In this document: one piece after another, positions 35,624 through 44,288 of the stretch
How positions within the stretch are numbered: the stretch's first letter is position 1
How the letters are laid out: every line of letters starts with the position of its first letter
Assembly: GCA_900468805.1 (NCBI GenBank)
Contig: UEIF01000021.1
Coordinates: 62,001 to 126,000, forward strand
DNA from: Hyphomicrobiales bacterium
GTDB taxonomy: Bacteria; Pseudomonadota; Alphaproteobacteria; Rhizobiales; Rhizobiaceae
Length of the DNA stretch: 64,000 nt
Reading direction: 5' to 3'
The notes under the pieces: generated by a model
What the model saw: only the letters and a program-made list of their open reading frames with translations
The model's database searches: none
What the model was told of the DNA's origin: nothing
Made by a program: the position numbers and the translations under genes

Positions 35624-37495
35624 CTAGAATTCTATGTCGTCGCCCGGCAGGATATCGCCCTCTTCGGATTCGGCTGCGGCGGGCGGCTTGATTTCCTCCG
35701 CTTCCTCCTCCGGCGTCGGTGCCCTCACGCGCACGTCGATGATCTTGGCGCCCGGAAACTGGGCGAGGATTGCGGCGACATCAGGATCCTGGCGTGCATC
35801 GCTAACACGCTGCTCCTGAGCCTTGGCCTCCGCCTCGACCATAGTTGGCTGGCTTTCCTCGCGGCTGAGGCTGACGATCCAGTGTATGCCGGTCCACTCC
35901 CTGAGCTTGACGGCAAGTTCGTTGAGCAGCGTGTTTGGAGCGCCTTCAGCGAGGCTGACGTCCAGCCGACCGGGCTCGATGCGCACGGGGCGCACGAAGG
36001 TCCGCAGCAGCGCCTTCATCTTCGGGTCGCGCTTTTCAGCGGCGAGGTCGACGATATCGCTGATCGAATTGACCGATACGAGCGGCTTCGGTGCTTCCGC
36101 TGGCCTCGTCTCGACGCGGCCGATATTCTGCGGCTCCGGATTGGGCACGGCGCGCAACATGGCCGTCGGGCCTGACGGTTGCGGCCGCGGTGCCGGCTCA
36201 GGAGACCGTGCCTGTACGCTTGTCTGGTAGGGAACGCGCGTGCCGCCACCACCATTGCCCGAAGGCGCAGGCGAGGACGGACGTGACGCATTGCCTTCAT
36301 TGGAGAATTCCGCAAGCCGCCGCGCTGCATCCTCGGGTGCCGGCAGATGCGCTGCATGCGCCAGCCGGATCAGCACCATTTCGGCCGCGCCTGCCGTGCG
36401 CGAGGAGTTTTCCGTCTCCGGAATGCCCTTCAGCAGCATCTGCCAAATGCGCGAAAGTGTCGTGACCGCGACACTCTGTGCGAATTCAGCCGCCTTGGTA
36501 CGCTCAACTTCGCTGAGCGAAGGGTCGTTTGCCGCATCGGGCACATACTTCAGCCGAGTCACCAGATGCGTGAAATCGGCAAGATCGGTCAGAACCACGA
36601 CGGGATTGGCCCCTGCCTCGTATTGGCTCTGGAATTCATTGAGCGCACTTGCAACATCGCCGCGCACGACATGCTGGAAGAGATCGACGATGCGGGCGCG
36701 GTCGGCAAGGCCGAGCATGCCGCGCACTGCTTCCGCCTGCACCACGCCGCCGCCATGGGCGATCGCCTGATCCATCAGCGACAGACCGTCACGCGCCGAA
36801 CCTTCGGCAGCGCGCGCGATCATCGCCAGCGCGTCCGGTTCCGCCTCGATGCCTTCCTTGGCGGCGATCGTCGTGAACAGGCCGACGAGATCCGAGGCGC
36901 TGATGCGACGCAGGTCGAAGCGCTGGCAACGCGAGAGAACGGTGATAGGGACCTTGCGGATTTCCGTCGTCGCGAAAATGAACTTCACATGTTCGGGCGG
37001 CTCTTCCAGCGTCTTCAACAACCCGTTGAAGGCCTGTGTCGACAGCATGTGCACTTCGTCGATGATGTAGACTTTGTAACGCGCCGAAACCGGCCGGTAG
37101 CGCACCTGCTCGATGATCTCTCTGATATCGTCGATACCGGTATGCGAAGCGGCATCCATCTCGATCACATCGACATGGCGGCCTTCCATGATCGCCTGGC
37201 AATGCTCGCCGGGCACACGAAGGTCGATTGTCGGCTTGTCGATCTCGGCCGTCTTGTAGTTCAGCGCCCGCGCCAGGATGCGCGCCGTCGTCGTCTTGCC
37301 CACCCCGCGCACGCCGGTCAGCATATAGGCCTGCGCGATGCGGCCGGTCTCGAACGCGTTGGTGAGCGTGCGGACCATCGGCTCCTGGCCGACCATCAGG
37401 TCCGTGAAATCCTTGGGGCGGTATTTGCGTGCCAGCACCCGGTAGCCGGTGCCCGTCGAGGCGGCATCTTGTGATTGTCGCTCGGTGTCGCTCAT
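35624..37495 (-). CDS. dnaX: DNA polymerase III subunits gamma/tau
   Basis: 623 residues from ATG at 37495. AAA+ clamp-loader ATPase: '[26 protein letters not shown]', Walker A '[18 protein letters not shown]', Walker B '[12 protein letters not shown]', sensor 1 '[25 protein letters not shown]'. The zinc-module Cys quartet of E. coli DnaX is largely missing: only one Cys (GEHC) remains between Walker A and the next strand. A Pro-rich linker and the tau-type C-terminus '[18 protein letters not shown]' follow. It loads the beta clamp in the replisome. The SRP RNA gene lies just upstream on the same strand. Confidence 0.97.
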   Translation of the reverse strand: MSDTERQSQDAASTGTGYRVLARKYRPKDFTDLMVGQEPMVRTLTNAFETGRIAQAYMLTGVRGVGKTTTARILARALNYKTAEIDKPTIDLRVPGEHCQAIMEGRHVDVIEMDAASHTGIDDIREIIEQVRYRPVSARYKVYIIDEVHMLSTQAFNGLLKTLEEPPEHVKFIFATTEIRKVPITVLSRCQRFDLRRISASDLVGLFTTIAAKEGIEAEPDALAMIARAAEGSARDGLSLMDQAIAHGGGVVQAEAVRGMLGLADRARIVDLFQHVVRGDVASALNEFQSQYEAGANPVVVLTDLADFTHLVTRLKYVPDAANDPSLSEVERTKAAEFAQSVAVTTLSRIWQMLLKGIPETENSSRTAGAAEMVLIRLAHAAHLPAPEDAARRLAEFSNEGNASRPSSPAPSGNGGGGTRVPYQTSVQARSPEPAPRPQPSGPTAMLRAVPNPEPQNIGRVETRPAEAPKPLVSVNSISDIVDLAAEKRDPKMKALLRTFVRPVRIEPGRLDVSLAEGAPNTLLNELAVKLREWTGIHWIVSLSREESQPTMVEAEAKAQEQRVSDARQDPDVAAILAQFPGAKIIDVRVRAPTPEEEAEEIKPPAAAESEEGDILPGDDIEF

Positions 37496-37509
37496 CGCCC
37501 TGCTTGCGC

Positions 37510-37524
37510 CCGGAAAGGCCGGGC
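37510..37524 (-). terminator. Hairpin downstream of the SRP RNA
   Basis: CCCGG-CCTTT-CCGGG hairpin between the SRP RNA 3' end and dnaX. There is no clear T run, so it may be a processing or weak termination signal. Confidence 0.4.
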
Positions 37525-37541
37525 TTCTTGGAAGAGAAGGT

Positions 37542-37637
37542 GGGAGGCTGGCACGATGACCCGTGCCGGGCTCGTTAGGGCTGCTTCCTTCCGGACCTGA
37601 CCCGGTTGGCGAGTGGCTCGTCCACCACCAACCTCCC
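37542..37637 (-). ncRNA. ffs: Signal recognition particle RNA (4.5S type)
   Basis: The minus strand contains the invariant SRP domain IV core GGTCCGGAAGGAAGCAGCC. The flanks fold into a long hairpin: GGGAGGTTGG near 37637 pairs with CCAGCCTCCC near 37542. Size about 96 nt agrees with bacterial 4.5S RNA. It binds Ffh for cotranslational membrane targeting. It is immediately upstream of dnaX, a location known in other bacteria. Confidence 0.95.
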
Positions 37638-37725
37638 GAATGCACATATCGGCAAAATCGACATCAAAAGCAAGCCAAGCTCAAAAAAAACTGCTAGTCC
37701 ATTGGAAAACATCAGGAGAATGCCC

Positions 37726-38136
37726 TTGAGCGATTTCGTGCTGGACCCCAGGCTCGAAAACGACAGCACCAGTATCATGGTGACAGGCCTGTGCGATGTC
37801 AGGCTGTCGAAGGACGCTCGCTGGCCCTGGTTGATCCTGGTGCCGCGCCGCGCCAATATCACGGAGATCTTTGAGCTGACGCCGCTCGACCAGGTGCTGC
37901 TCACCTTCGAGATCGATCTTGTCTCCACGGCGCTCAAGGCGATTACGGGTGCCACAAAAATCAATGTCGGGGCACTTGGCAATATCGTCCGCCAGCTTCA
38001 TGTTCATGTCATTGCGCGTTCCGAAGGTGATGCGAACTGGCCGGGGCCCGTCTGGGGTTTCGGCAAGGCCGAGCCTTACGAGGACGGAACAAGAAACGAA
38101 TTCATAGCAAAGCTGCGGGAAGCCCTTTCATCATGA
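37726..38136 (+). CDS. HIT family protein
   Basis: 136 residues if started at TTG 37726, seven bases after AGGAG; an ATG at 37720 would be only one base from that site, so TTG is preferred. HIT motif H-x-H-x-H-x-x as 'QLHVHVIARSEGDANWPGPVWG', with 'WPWLILVPRRANITEI' upstream. HIT proteins are nucleotide hydrolases or transferases. Its TGA overlaps the ATG of nudC (ATGA), so the two nucleotide-processing genes form an operon. Confidence 0.92.
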   Translation: MSDFVLDPRLENDSTSIMVTGLCDVRLSKDARWPWLILVPRRANITEIFELTPLDQVLLTFEIDLVSTALKAITGATKINVGALGNIVRQLHVHVIARSEGDANWPGPVWGFGKAEPYEDGTRNEFIAKLREALSS

Positions 38137-39092
38137 GTCATTCGCTTTTCGATTCGGACGTACCGCATCCCGAACCCAGCAATCTCACCGCCTTTGCCGC
38201 CAATGACCTTAACCGTGACAGCGAACATCGCGACGAAGGCTCGGTCGAAAAGGCGCTCGCCCGCGAAGGCACGCATATCTTCGCCTTCGCCAAGGACAAG
38301 CTCGTGCTGAAGCACGACGGTCAGGTGCTCGATCCGCTCTTTGCCCGCTACGAGCTGCAGGAGCTGAAACCGGACTGGGACGAGACTGTGCTGCTCGGCT
38401 ATCGCAAAACCGGGGAGCCGCGCCTTGCTGTGCCCGTCGGTATCGACGTCGAAGATATGGCAAGCCAGTATAAGCCGGTCGACGGCCGCTCGCTTTTCCG
38501 CGACGAGTTGGTGGATGAGATACTGCTCGGCGAGTTCGCCCAGGCCGCAAGCCTCATCCGCTGGAACGGCGACAATCGCTTCTGCGGTCGCTGCGCCGCG
38601 GCCATGGAAATCCGCATCGGCGGCTACAAGCGCGTTTGCACCGCCTGCGAGCATATGATTTTTCCGCGTACCGATCCCGTGGTCATCATGCTGACGATCG
38701 ACGAGGAGCGTGATCTCTGCCTGCTTGGCCGCAGCCCGCATTTTGCGCCGGGCATGTATTCCTGTCTGGCGGGCTTCTTGGAACCCGGCGAAACAATTGA
38801 AAATGCGGTGCGCCGCGAAACGCTGGAAGAATCCGGCATCAGGACCGGCCGCATCCGCTATCATGCCTCGCAGCCCTGGCCGATGCCGCATTCCCTGATG
38901 ATCGGCTGTTATGCCGAGGCGAAATCGCACGAGATCCACCGCGATGAGGCCGAACTCGAGGATTGCCGCTGGTTCACCCGTGAGGAAACCATAGAAATGC
39001 TGGAGCGCCCTGGCGCCAACGGCAAAGCGCCGCCGCCAAAGGGCGCGATTGCCCATCGTCTGATGCGCGACTGGGTGGAGTGGAAACGCTGA
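38133..39092 (+). CDS. nudC: NAD(+)/NADH pyrophosphatase NudC (RNA deNADding)
   Basis: 319 residues. Zinc ribbon 'CGRCAAAMEIRIGGYKRVCTAC', then the Nudix box 'GFLEPGETIENAVRRETLEESGI' (G-x5-E-x7-R-E-x-x-E-E) and the NudC-specific 'SQPWPMPHSLMIGC'. It hydrolyses NAD(H) to NMN(H) and AMP and removes NAD caps from RNA. The start ATG overlaps the HIT gene stop. Confidence 0.96.
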   Translation: MSHSLFDSDVPHPEPSNLTAFAANDLNRDSEHRDEGSVEKALAREGTHIFAFAKDKLVLKHDGQVLDPLFARYELQELKPDWDETVLLGYRKTGEPRLAVPVGIDVEDMASQYKPVDGRSLFRDELVDEILLGEFAQAASLIRWNGDNRFCGRCAAAMEIRIGGYKRVCTACEHMIFPRTDPVVIMLTIDEERDLCLLGRSPHFAPGMYSCLAGFLEPGETIENAVRRETLEESGIRTGRIRYHASQPWPMPHSLMIGCYAEAKSHEIHRDEAELEDCRWFTREETIEMLERPGANGKAPPPKGAIAHRLMRDWVEWKR

Positions 39093-39156
39093 GCAGGAGC
39101 CGAAACGCGCGGGTGGTCGTCACCCGGCCTCGGCCATGCTGCAAGAAGGTATAATC

Positions 39157-39849
39157 ATGGTCGCCCGTTCGGAACGGCTGTTGGCCCTGCTTCAGACGCT
39201 CCGGCGCTACCGGCGGCCGGTCACCGGCACTGTGTTGGCCGGGGAAACCGGCGTCAGCCTGCGCACGCTCTACCGCGACATTGCGAGCCTCCAGGCGCAA
39301 GGTGCGATGATCGAGGGAGAGGCCGGCATAGGTTATGTGCTGAAGCCCGGCTTCATGCTGCCGCCGATGATGTTTTCCGAAGAGGAACTGGAAGCTCTCG
39401 TGCTCGGCTCCCGATGGGTGGCGCGCGCTGCCGAGCCACGCCTGGCCAGTGCCGGCGCGGATGCGCTTGCGAAGATCGCCGCCGTGTTGCCCCCCGACAT
39501 GCGCGACATGGTCGATTCGGCCACACTTTTTGTCGGCAGGAAGCGGCAGGATGAGGATAAGGCGGATGTCTCCGCCATCCGCAAGGCGATCCGTCTCGAG
39601 CGTATCCTCGAACTGCATTATGGCGACGAGCAGGGCCGCGTCTCCCGCCGGCGCGTCTGGCCTTTCGCGCTCGGCTATTTCGAGCATGTGCGCATCATCA
39701 TGGCCTGGTGTGAGCTGCGCCAGGATTTCCGCCATTTCCGCACCGATCGCATCATCGATATGGCGATCGATGAGACGCGTTATCCACGCCGCCGCACGGC
39801 ACTTCTCAAAGAGTGGCGGGCCACGCAGGATACTCCGATCGAGCAGTGA
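39157..39849 (+). CDS. YafY-type transcriptional regulator (HTH_11 + WYL)
   Basis: 230 residues from ATG at 39157 (AAGG seven bases upstream). N-terminal HTH_11 'RLLALLQTLRRYRRPVTGTVLAGETGVSLRTLYRDIASLQAQGAMIEGE', then a WYL domain ('AIRKAIRLERILELHYGDEQGRVSRRRVWPFALGYFEHVRIIMAWCELRQDFRHFRTDRI'). Such proteins sense a small ligand through the WYL fold. Two near-identical 23-bp palindromes (39852-39874 and 40216-40238) lie right downstream, each before a small gene, and are its probable operators. Confidence 0.94.
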   Translation: MVARSERLLALLQTLRRYRRPVTGTVLAGETGVSLRTLYRDIASLQAQGAMIEGEAGIGYVLKPGFMLPPMMFSEEELEALVLGSRWVARAAEPRLASAGADALAKIAAVLPPDMRDMVDSATLFVGRKRQDEDKADVSAIRKAIRLERILELHYGDEQGRVSRRRVWPFALGYFEHVRIIMAWCELRQDFRHFRTDRIIDMAIDETRYPRRRTALLKEWRATQDTPIEQ

Positions 39850-39851
39850 CA

Positions 39852-39874
39852 CTGCTGCCATAAACTGTCAGCAG
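39852..39874. promoter_or_regulatory. Operator copy 1 (probable YafY-family regulator site)
   Basis: CTGCTGCCA-TAAAC-TGTCAGCAG: inverted repeat with one mismatched pair, 47 bp before the small gene at 39921. Nearly identical to copy 2 at 40216-40238. Confidence 0.65.
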
Positions 39875-39885
39875 GAAGCGCTATT

Positions 39886-39919
39886 ATCAGTACCAGTCCA
39901 GCAGGAAAGGAGTACTGAT
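39886..39919 (+). promoter_or_regulatory. Inverted repeat enclosing the ribosome site of the 39921 gene
   Basis: ATCAGTAC (39886-39893) and GTACTGAT (39912-39919) are perfect complements flanking the AGGAAAGGAG site; the right arm ends one base before the start ATG. A hairpin here could limit translation. Confidence 0.4.
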
Positions 39920-39920
39920 C

Positions 39921-40142
39921 ATGGGAATGCCCCAAGTCGTTCAATATGCCGGCCGTCGTACTTCCGTCAAAGCCGGAAAGACCCTTCGCTCTCGCCTGGT
40001 ACGCTTGTTTTCGGATCGCTTCGTAACGCCGTCACTGCGCCGTCCGCGCCTTGATCTCGAGACGATGCCGCTATGGCGCAAGCGCGATCTCGGCTTCAGC
40101 GATGGGCAGGACTGGCGCGTCGGTGACGATCTCTTCCGCTAA
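39921..40142 (+). CDS. Small basic protein, DUF1127-like C-terminus
   Basis: 73 residues with AGGAAAGGAG before the ATG. The protein is Arg-rich ('YAGRRTSVKAGKTLRSRLVRLFSDRF'), and its end 'LWRKRDLGFSDGQDW' resembles the R-x-x-D-L/I-G tail of DUF1127 proteins, small alphaproteobacterial proteins tied to stress and small-RNA regulation. Full-length similarity is unsure. Preceded by operator copy 1, so probably controlled by the YafY-type regulator upstream. Confidence 0.72.
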   Translation: MGMPQVVQYAGRRTSVKAGKTLRSRLVRLFSDRFVTPSLRRPRLDLETMPLWRKRDLGFSDGQDWRVGDDLFR

Positions 40143-40215
40143 GGCCGCACGCCGACATCATCGACATTCTTCCCGGTAACGAAGCGGCGCTCTCTGCAGA
40201 ACCGTGACAGGAGAA

Positions 40216-40238
40216 CTACTGCCATAACTTGGCAGTAG
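40216..40238. promoter_or_regulatory. Operator copy 2 (probable YafY-family regulator site)
   Basis: CTACTGCCA-TAACT-TGGCAGTAG: a perfect 9-bp inverted repeat with 5-bp spacer, 43 bp before the VOC gene. It shares most bases with copy 1 at 39852-39874. Confidence 0.68.
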
Positions 40239-40281
40239 CCGTTTTCGGCCGTGCATCTTTCAACCCCGATGGAGAACCGAA

Positions 40282-40650
40282 ATGACCAGCCCCAATCTTA
40301 TTATCCTTTATGTCAAGGATCCCGCCGAAAGCGCCGCCTTTTACCGCAATATCCTGAGCCGCGAGCCGGCCGTGGAGGCGCCGAATTTCGTCGCCTTCCC
40401 TCTCGATGGCGGCTTCACTCTCGGCCTTTGGCGCCGCAGCAAGGTCGAACCGCAGCCCTCGGCCATCGGCAACCGTGGCGAAGTCGCTTTCATGGTAGCA
40501 GGCGAAAATGCCGTCGCCAGGCATTACGAAGACTGGCGCAGTCGCGGCCTGCCCGTCGCCCAGGAACTGACCGAACTCGACTTCGGCCCAACCTTCGTCG
40601 TACTCGATCCGGATGGGCATCGGCTACGTGTTTGTGAGCCGGATAAATAA
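40282..40650 (+). CDS. VOC (glyoxalase/bleomycin-resistance/dioxygenase) family protein
   Basis: 122 residues, normal for a single-module pair VOC protein. Two beta-alpha-beta-beta-beta repeats: 'LIILYVKDPAESAAFYRNILSREPAVEAPNFVAFPLDGGFTLGLW' and 'VAFMVAGENAVARHYEDWRSRGLPVAQELTELDFGPTFVVLDPDGHRLRVCEP'. It probably binds or isomerises a small molecule; substrate unknown. The upstream palindrome places it under the YafY-type regulator. Confidence 0.92.
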   Translation: MTSPNLIILYVKDPAESAAFYRNILSREPAVEAPNFVAFPLDGGFTLGLWRRSKVEPQPSAIGNRGEVAFMVAGENAVARHYEDWRSRGLPVAQELTELDFGPTFVVLDPDGHRLRVCEPDK

Positions 40651-40661
40651 GTTTGAACATG

Positions 40662-40695
40662 AAGCCCCTCCGGCCATCTGCCAGAGGGGCTTTTT
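40662..40695 (+). terminator. Terminator after the VOC gene
   Basis: AAGCCCCTC, 13-base loop, GAGGGGCTT then T run: rho-independent terminator between the VOC gene and the convergent pheA. Confidence 0.9.
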
Positions 40696-40700
40696 GCAAT

Positions 40701-41555
40701 CTATAGAAGCCCGCGCATCGGATGGCCCTTATAGACGCCGAGGATGCGGACCTTCTCGGAGAAGAAACGCAATTCCTCCAGCGCGCGGCGCACATGCGCG
40801 TCGTTCGGATGGCCCTCGATGTCGGCGTAGAACTGCGTCGCCACGAACTTGCCGCCGAGTTGGTAGCTCTCGAGCTTGGTCATGTTGATGTTGTTCGTCG
40901 CAAAGCCGCCGAGCGCCTTGTAGAGTGCTGCGGGAATGTTGCGGACATTGAAGACGAAGGTAGTGACGATCTTCTCGTCATGGGTCGAGCGTTCTGCCCA
41001 TTCCTCGTCACGTGACAGCACCACGAAGCGTGTCACGTTGTTTTCCGTATCCTCGACATTTTCAGCGATGATGTCGAGCCCGTAGAGGTCGGCGGCAAGG
41101 CGCGGCGCAAGCGCTGCCATCGAGCGGTCGCCGGTTTCCTTGACAAGCTTGGCAGCCCCTGCCGTATCGCCGGCGATGACGGGCTTCCAGCCGTTGGCCC
41201 GTACGATCTTGCGGCACTGGCCGAGCGCATGGATATGGCTGTGCACGGTCCGGATCTCATCCTTCGTCACGCCCGGCAACACCATGAGCTGAAACCGGAT
41301 CGGCATGAAATATTCGCCGATGATGTGCAGGCGTGATTCCGGCAACAGATGGTGGATGTCGGCGACGCGACCCGCGATCGTGTTTTCGATCGGGATCATG
41401 CCGATATCGGCGTCACCATTGTCAACCGCCGTGAAGGCATCCTCGAAGGTCTGGCAGGGCAGCGGCTCCATGGTCGGAAACATGTCGCGGCTCGCCATGT
41501 CGGAATTTGCGCCGAATTCGCCTTGGAAGGCGATTCTGTTGGTCTTGATGTTCAT
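40701..41555 (-). CDS. pheA: Prephenate dehydratase
   Basis: 284 residues. PDT domain 'NRIAFQGEFGANSDMASRDMFPTMEPLPCQTFEDAFTAVDNGDADIGMIPIENTIAGRVADIHHLL', then 'TRFVVLSRD', and an ACT domain 'VTTFVFNVRNIPAALYKALGGFATNNINMTKLESYQLGGKFVATQFYADIEGH' for phenylalanine feedback (the ESRP-like motif is 'LESYQ'). No chorismate mutase domain, as usual in rhizobia. It converts prephenate to phenylpyruvate. Eleven bases after kdsB. Confidence 0.96.
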   Translation of the reverse strand: MNIKTNRIAFQGEFGANSDMASRDMFPTMEPLPCQTFEDAFTAVDNGDADIGMIPIENTIAGRVADIHHLLPESRLHIIGEYFMPIRFQLMVLPGVTKDEIRTVHSHIHALGQCRKIVRANGWKPVIAGDTAGAAKLVKETGDRSMAALAPRLAADLYGLDIIAENVEDTENNVTRFVVLSRDEEWAERSTHDEKIVTTFVFNVRNIPAALYKALGGFATNNINMTKLESYQLGGKFVATQFYADIEGHPNDAHVRRALEELRFFSEKVRILGVYKGHPMRGLL

Positions 41556-41566
41556 GGGGAAATCCG

Positions 41567-42322
41567 TCAGTTGGCCTTTGCAGAGAGAATGCGCCGCGCC
41601 TTTTCGAGGTCCGCGGGAGTATCGACACCGAGCGGAACAGTGTCAACGATCTCGACATCAATCCGCATACCGGCTTCGAGCGCCCGCAGTTGCTCCAGCG
41701 ATTCGCGTTTTTCCAGCGTCCCACGGTCGAGGGAGACAAAGCGCTCCAGTGCTGCGCGCCGATAGGCGTAAAGCCCGATATGGTGATAGAGCGGCCCTTC
41801 GCCATAAGGCGCGGTTGTGCGCGTGAAGTAAAGCGCGCGCAGACGGCTTTCGGAGACAGGCGTGCCGACGACCTTGACGATGTGTGGCGCTGTCTTGTCC
41901 TCCTCGTTGTCGATCTCGGTCGTCAACGTGCCGATATCGACCTCCGGGTTATCGAGGGGACGCAATGCTGCACGGACCGTTTCCGGATCGATGGTCGGAA
42001 GATCGCCCTGGACGTTCACGATGATTTTCGCCTTTTTGTCCGGATCGACGATCGTCAGTGCCTCGAAGATGCGGTCCGAACCGACCTGATGGTCCTTGCT
42101 CGTCATGATCACTTCAAAGCCTGCTGCGGCCACAGTGTCGAAAACGTCCTGATCATCGACCGCCACGATGACGCGCCCGATCGCCGCTTCCTGTGCCCGT
42201 TTTGCCACCTGGACGATCATCGGCAAACCGCAAATATCGGCCAGCGGCTTGCCCGGAAGGCGGGTGGAGGCCATGCGTGCGGGGATCAGCACCAGCACGT
42301 TATCTAATTTTGAATCAGTCAT
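41567..42322 (-). CDS. kdsB: 3-deoxy-manno-octulosonate cytidylyltransferase
   Basis: 251 residues. '[34 protein letters not shown]' is the nucleotidyltransferase signature; '[37 protein letters not shown]' and '[12 protein letters not shown]' complete the CMP-KDO synthetase fold. It activates KDO for lipopolysaccharide core synthesis. Coupled with pheA, an order common in Rhizobiaceae; divergent from cycM. Confidence 0.96.
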   Translation of the reverse strand: MTDSKLDNVLVLIPARMASTRLPGKPLADICGLPMIVQVAKRAQEAAIGRVIVAVDDQDVFDTVAAAGFEVIMTSKDHQVGSDRIFEALTIVDPDKKAKIIVNVQGDLPTIDPETVRAALRPLDNPEVDIGTLTTEIDNEEDKTAPHIVKVVGTPVSESRLRALYFTRTTAPYGEGPLYHHIGLYAYRRAALERFVSLDRGTLEKRESLEQLRALEAGMRIDVEIVDTVPLGVDTPADLEKARRILSAKAN

Positions 42323-42476
42323 TGTTCGGGCCTTCTAATCCGGGCTGAAAAGTGGCAAAAAGTCTCACGCACAAGACCATTTAGACAGTTGCAACGAATA
42401 GCCAAAAGACATAGGTTCCGCGCAATTTCAAGATGGTCCGGTTTCTGGTCTGCCGGCTGCAAGGGGAGCATTGCAG

Positions 42477-43049
42477 ATGAATTCATACGTCAATACGGCC
42501 GTGGGGGCGCTGCTTGGAACGGTTTTCGTTCTGATGTCAGTCTCCATTGCCTCCGAGGGGATCTTCCATTCCGAGGCACCGGAGAAGGAAGGTTTTGCCA
42601 TCGTCGCCGAGGAGGCACCCGCCGCCGGCGGTGAAGGCGCACCTGCTGCCGTTGCCGTTCCGATCGCAAAGCTTCTTGCAAGTGCCGACGCCAAGGCCGG
42701 CGAAACCGTATTCAAGAAGTGTCAGGCCTGTCATGACGGCACCAAAGGCGGACCGAACAAAGTCGGCCCGAATCTCTTTGGTGTCGTAGATCGCCCGATC
42801 GCCTCGCATGAAGGCTTCGCCTATTCTTCTGCCATGAAGGACTTCTCCAAGGGCAGCAGCGAACATTGGACCTTCGAAAACCTCAACAAGTTCCTGCTCG
42901 CGCCGAAGAAGGACGTTCCAGGCACCGCCATGGGCTTTGCCGGTCTGCCGAAGGATCAGGATCGCGCCAACGTCATCCTTTACCTGCACACGCTGGCAGA
43001 TTCACCGGCTCCGCTGCCGGATCCGAATGCTCCGACAGCAACGCAGTAA
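42477..43049 (+). CDS. cycM: Membrane-anchored class I c-type cytochrome (CycM-like)
   Basis: 190 residues from ATG at 42477 (GGGAGCA upstream). An uncleaved N-terminal helix '[21 protein letters not shown]' anchors the protein in the inner membrane; an Ala/Glu-rich linker leads to a cytochrome c domain with heme motif 'CQACH' and axial Met in '[10 protein letters not shown]'. '[23 protein letters not shown]' is typical of mitochondrial-type cytochrome c. It would carry electrons between the bc1 complex and the aa3 oxidase, as Bradyrhizobium CycM does. Confidence 0.93.
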   Translation: MNSYVNTAVGALLGTVFVLMSVSIASEGIFHSEAPEKEGFAIVAEEAPAAGGEGAPAAVAVPIAKLLASADAKAGETVFKKCQACHDGTKGGPNKVGPNLFGVVDRPIASHEGFAYSSAMKDFSKGSSEHWTFENLNKFLLAPKKDVPGTAMGFAGLPKDQDRANVILYLHTLADSPAPLPDPNAPTATQ

Positions 43050-43072
43050 GAGCCCTCGAAATTTTTCAAGAA

Positions 43073-43098
43073 GCCCGGCCGCAAGCCGGGTTTTTTTG
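43073..43098 (+). terminator. cycM terminator
   Basis: GCCCGGC-CGCAA-GCCGGG followed by TTTTTTT, 24 bases after the cycM stop. Confidence 0.93.
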
Positions 43099-43103
43099 TT
43101 GCC

Positions 43104-44051
43104 TCATGCGCCGAGAATATAGGCCCAGAAGGAAACGGTGATGGCGCCGAGCGCCGTGGTCACCGTGATCGTGGAGGCCGCAAGGCTGTGACCGACGCCG
43201 AAGCGGTTGGCGATCAGCCAGGCATTCACCCCCGTCGGTACCGACGAAGTCAGCACCAGTGCTGCCGTCCATTCAGCGCTGAGGCCGAGCGCGTGGCTCG
43301 CCGCCCAGACGCAACCGGGCAGCAGCAAAAGCTTGAAGGCGGAAGTCACGCTGGCAATCCCGACATTGCCGGAGACACCATATTTTTGCAGTGCCATGCC
43401 GAGCGAAATCAGCGCGGCCGGTCCGGCCGTGCTGGCGATCTGGCCGACGACGGAGCTGACGGTTGCCGGCATGGTCAGGCCCGAGACATGAAAGACGGCG
43501 CCGGCAACGATGCCGATGACCAGCGGATTATGCAGCAGGTTCAGGCCGATCTGCTTCAGTACCAGGATCATGCTGCGGTCACTCTTTCCGGAGATCTTGC
43601 GTTCGGCATGTTCCATCATGATCGTGCCGGCCACCATCATGATCGGCAGATGCACGGCCAGCAGGATGGAAAGAGCGACAAGCCCCTCGCTGCCCACGGT
43701 GCGCTCGACCAGCGGCAGGCCAATGAAAATATTGTTGGCGAAGGCCGAGGATACGCCGGCGAGCACGCCGATCCGCTCGTCGCGGCCGAAGAAACGCGTG
43801 GCGACGATGTGCCCCGCCGTCCATGTCACCGCGACGCCAGAGAAATAGACGATCCAGAGCCGGAACGGCGAAGCGCCGTGGAAATCTGCCCCGGCGATGG
43901 TGCGGAAAAGCAGCAGCGGTACGGCAATCTTGAAGACGAACTCGCTCAAGGCATCGCCGACATTTGCCGTCAGCACCCCGATGCGGACGATCAGCCAGCC
44001 GATGAGAATGAGAAGGAAGATCGGAAGAACGTCGAAAATGATGGCTGACAT
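43104..44051 (-). CDS. AEC family transporter (auxin efflux carrier-like)
   Basis: 315 residues from ATG at 44051; an upstream frame to 44174 is basic and non-membrane, so rejected. Ten hydrophobic helices; 'SSAFANNIFIGLPLVERTVGSEGL' and 'TAALVLTSSVPTGVNAWLIANRFG' are AEC-family features with the helix-breaking Asn/Pro elements. Members export or import carboxylates such as malonate. Substrate unknown. It converges with cycM. Confidence 0.92.
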   Translation of the reverse strand: MSAIIFDVLPIFLLILIGWLIVRIGVLTANVGDALSEFVFKIAVPLLLFRTIAGADFHGASPFRLWIVYFSGVAVTWTAGHIVATRFFGRDERIGVLAGVSSAFANNIFIGLPLVERTVGSEGLVALSILLAVHLPIMMVAGTIMMEHAERKISGKSDRSMILVLKQIGLNLLHNPLVIGIVAGAVFHVSGLTMPATVSSVVGQIASTAGPAALISLGMALQKYGVSGNVGIASVTSAFKLLLLPGCVWAASHALGLSAEWTAALVLTSSVPTGVNAWLIANRFGVGHSLAASTITVTTALGAITVSFWAYILGA

Positions 44052-44142
44052 AAACTGCTGCTCTGCGCGGGATTGCCGAGGTCTAGCAGCAAATTGGCGG
44101 CCATGACAAATGCAGCGGATACGATTTCTTTTGCGTCGCAAC

Positions 44143-44168
44143 AAAAAAAGCGGGCCTAGCCCGCTTTT
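44143..44168. terminator. Terminator (stronger on the minus strand) behind the 30-codon ORF
   Basis: AGCGGGC-CTA-GCCCGCT hairpin with seven A on the left (seven T on the minus strand) and four T on the right. It lies upstream of two divergent genes, so it must serve another transcript: the small ORF at 44196-44288. Confidence 0.85.
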
Positions 44169-44195
44169 CCGCATCCGGCCTTGCCGGATATCCGG

Positions 44196-44288
44196 TTACG
44201 ATACTGCCAGTTCATCCGTGGTCAGGCTCGTTCCGGTAAGACTGAAGGGATCATCCCTTCCGTAACCGGCCATACGAGATACCTGCAT
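44196..44288 (-). CDS. Candidate small protein, 30 residues
   Basis: ATG at 44288 opens 30 codons, MQVSRMAGYGRDDPFSLTG... to ...DELAVS, with AGGAAG six bases upstream and a strong minus-strand terminator 28 bases after the stop. The peptide is Ser/Thr/Asp-rich with no membrane helix. Its own ribosome site plus terminator between two divergent genes argue for an expressed unit; otherwise the region could encode a small RNA. I do not recognise the peptide. Confidence 0.5.
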   Translation of the reverse strand: MQVSRMAGYGRDDPFSLTGTSLTTDELAVS

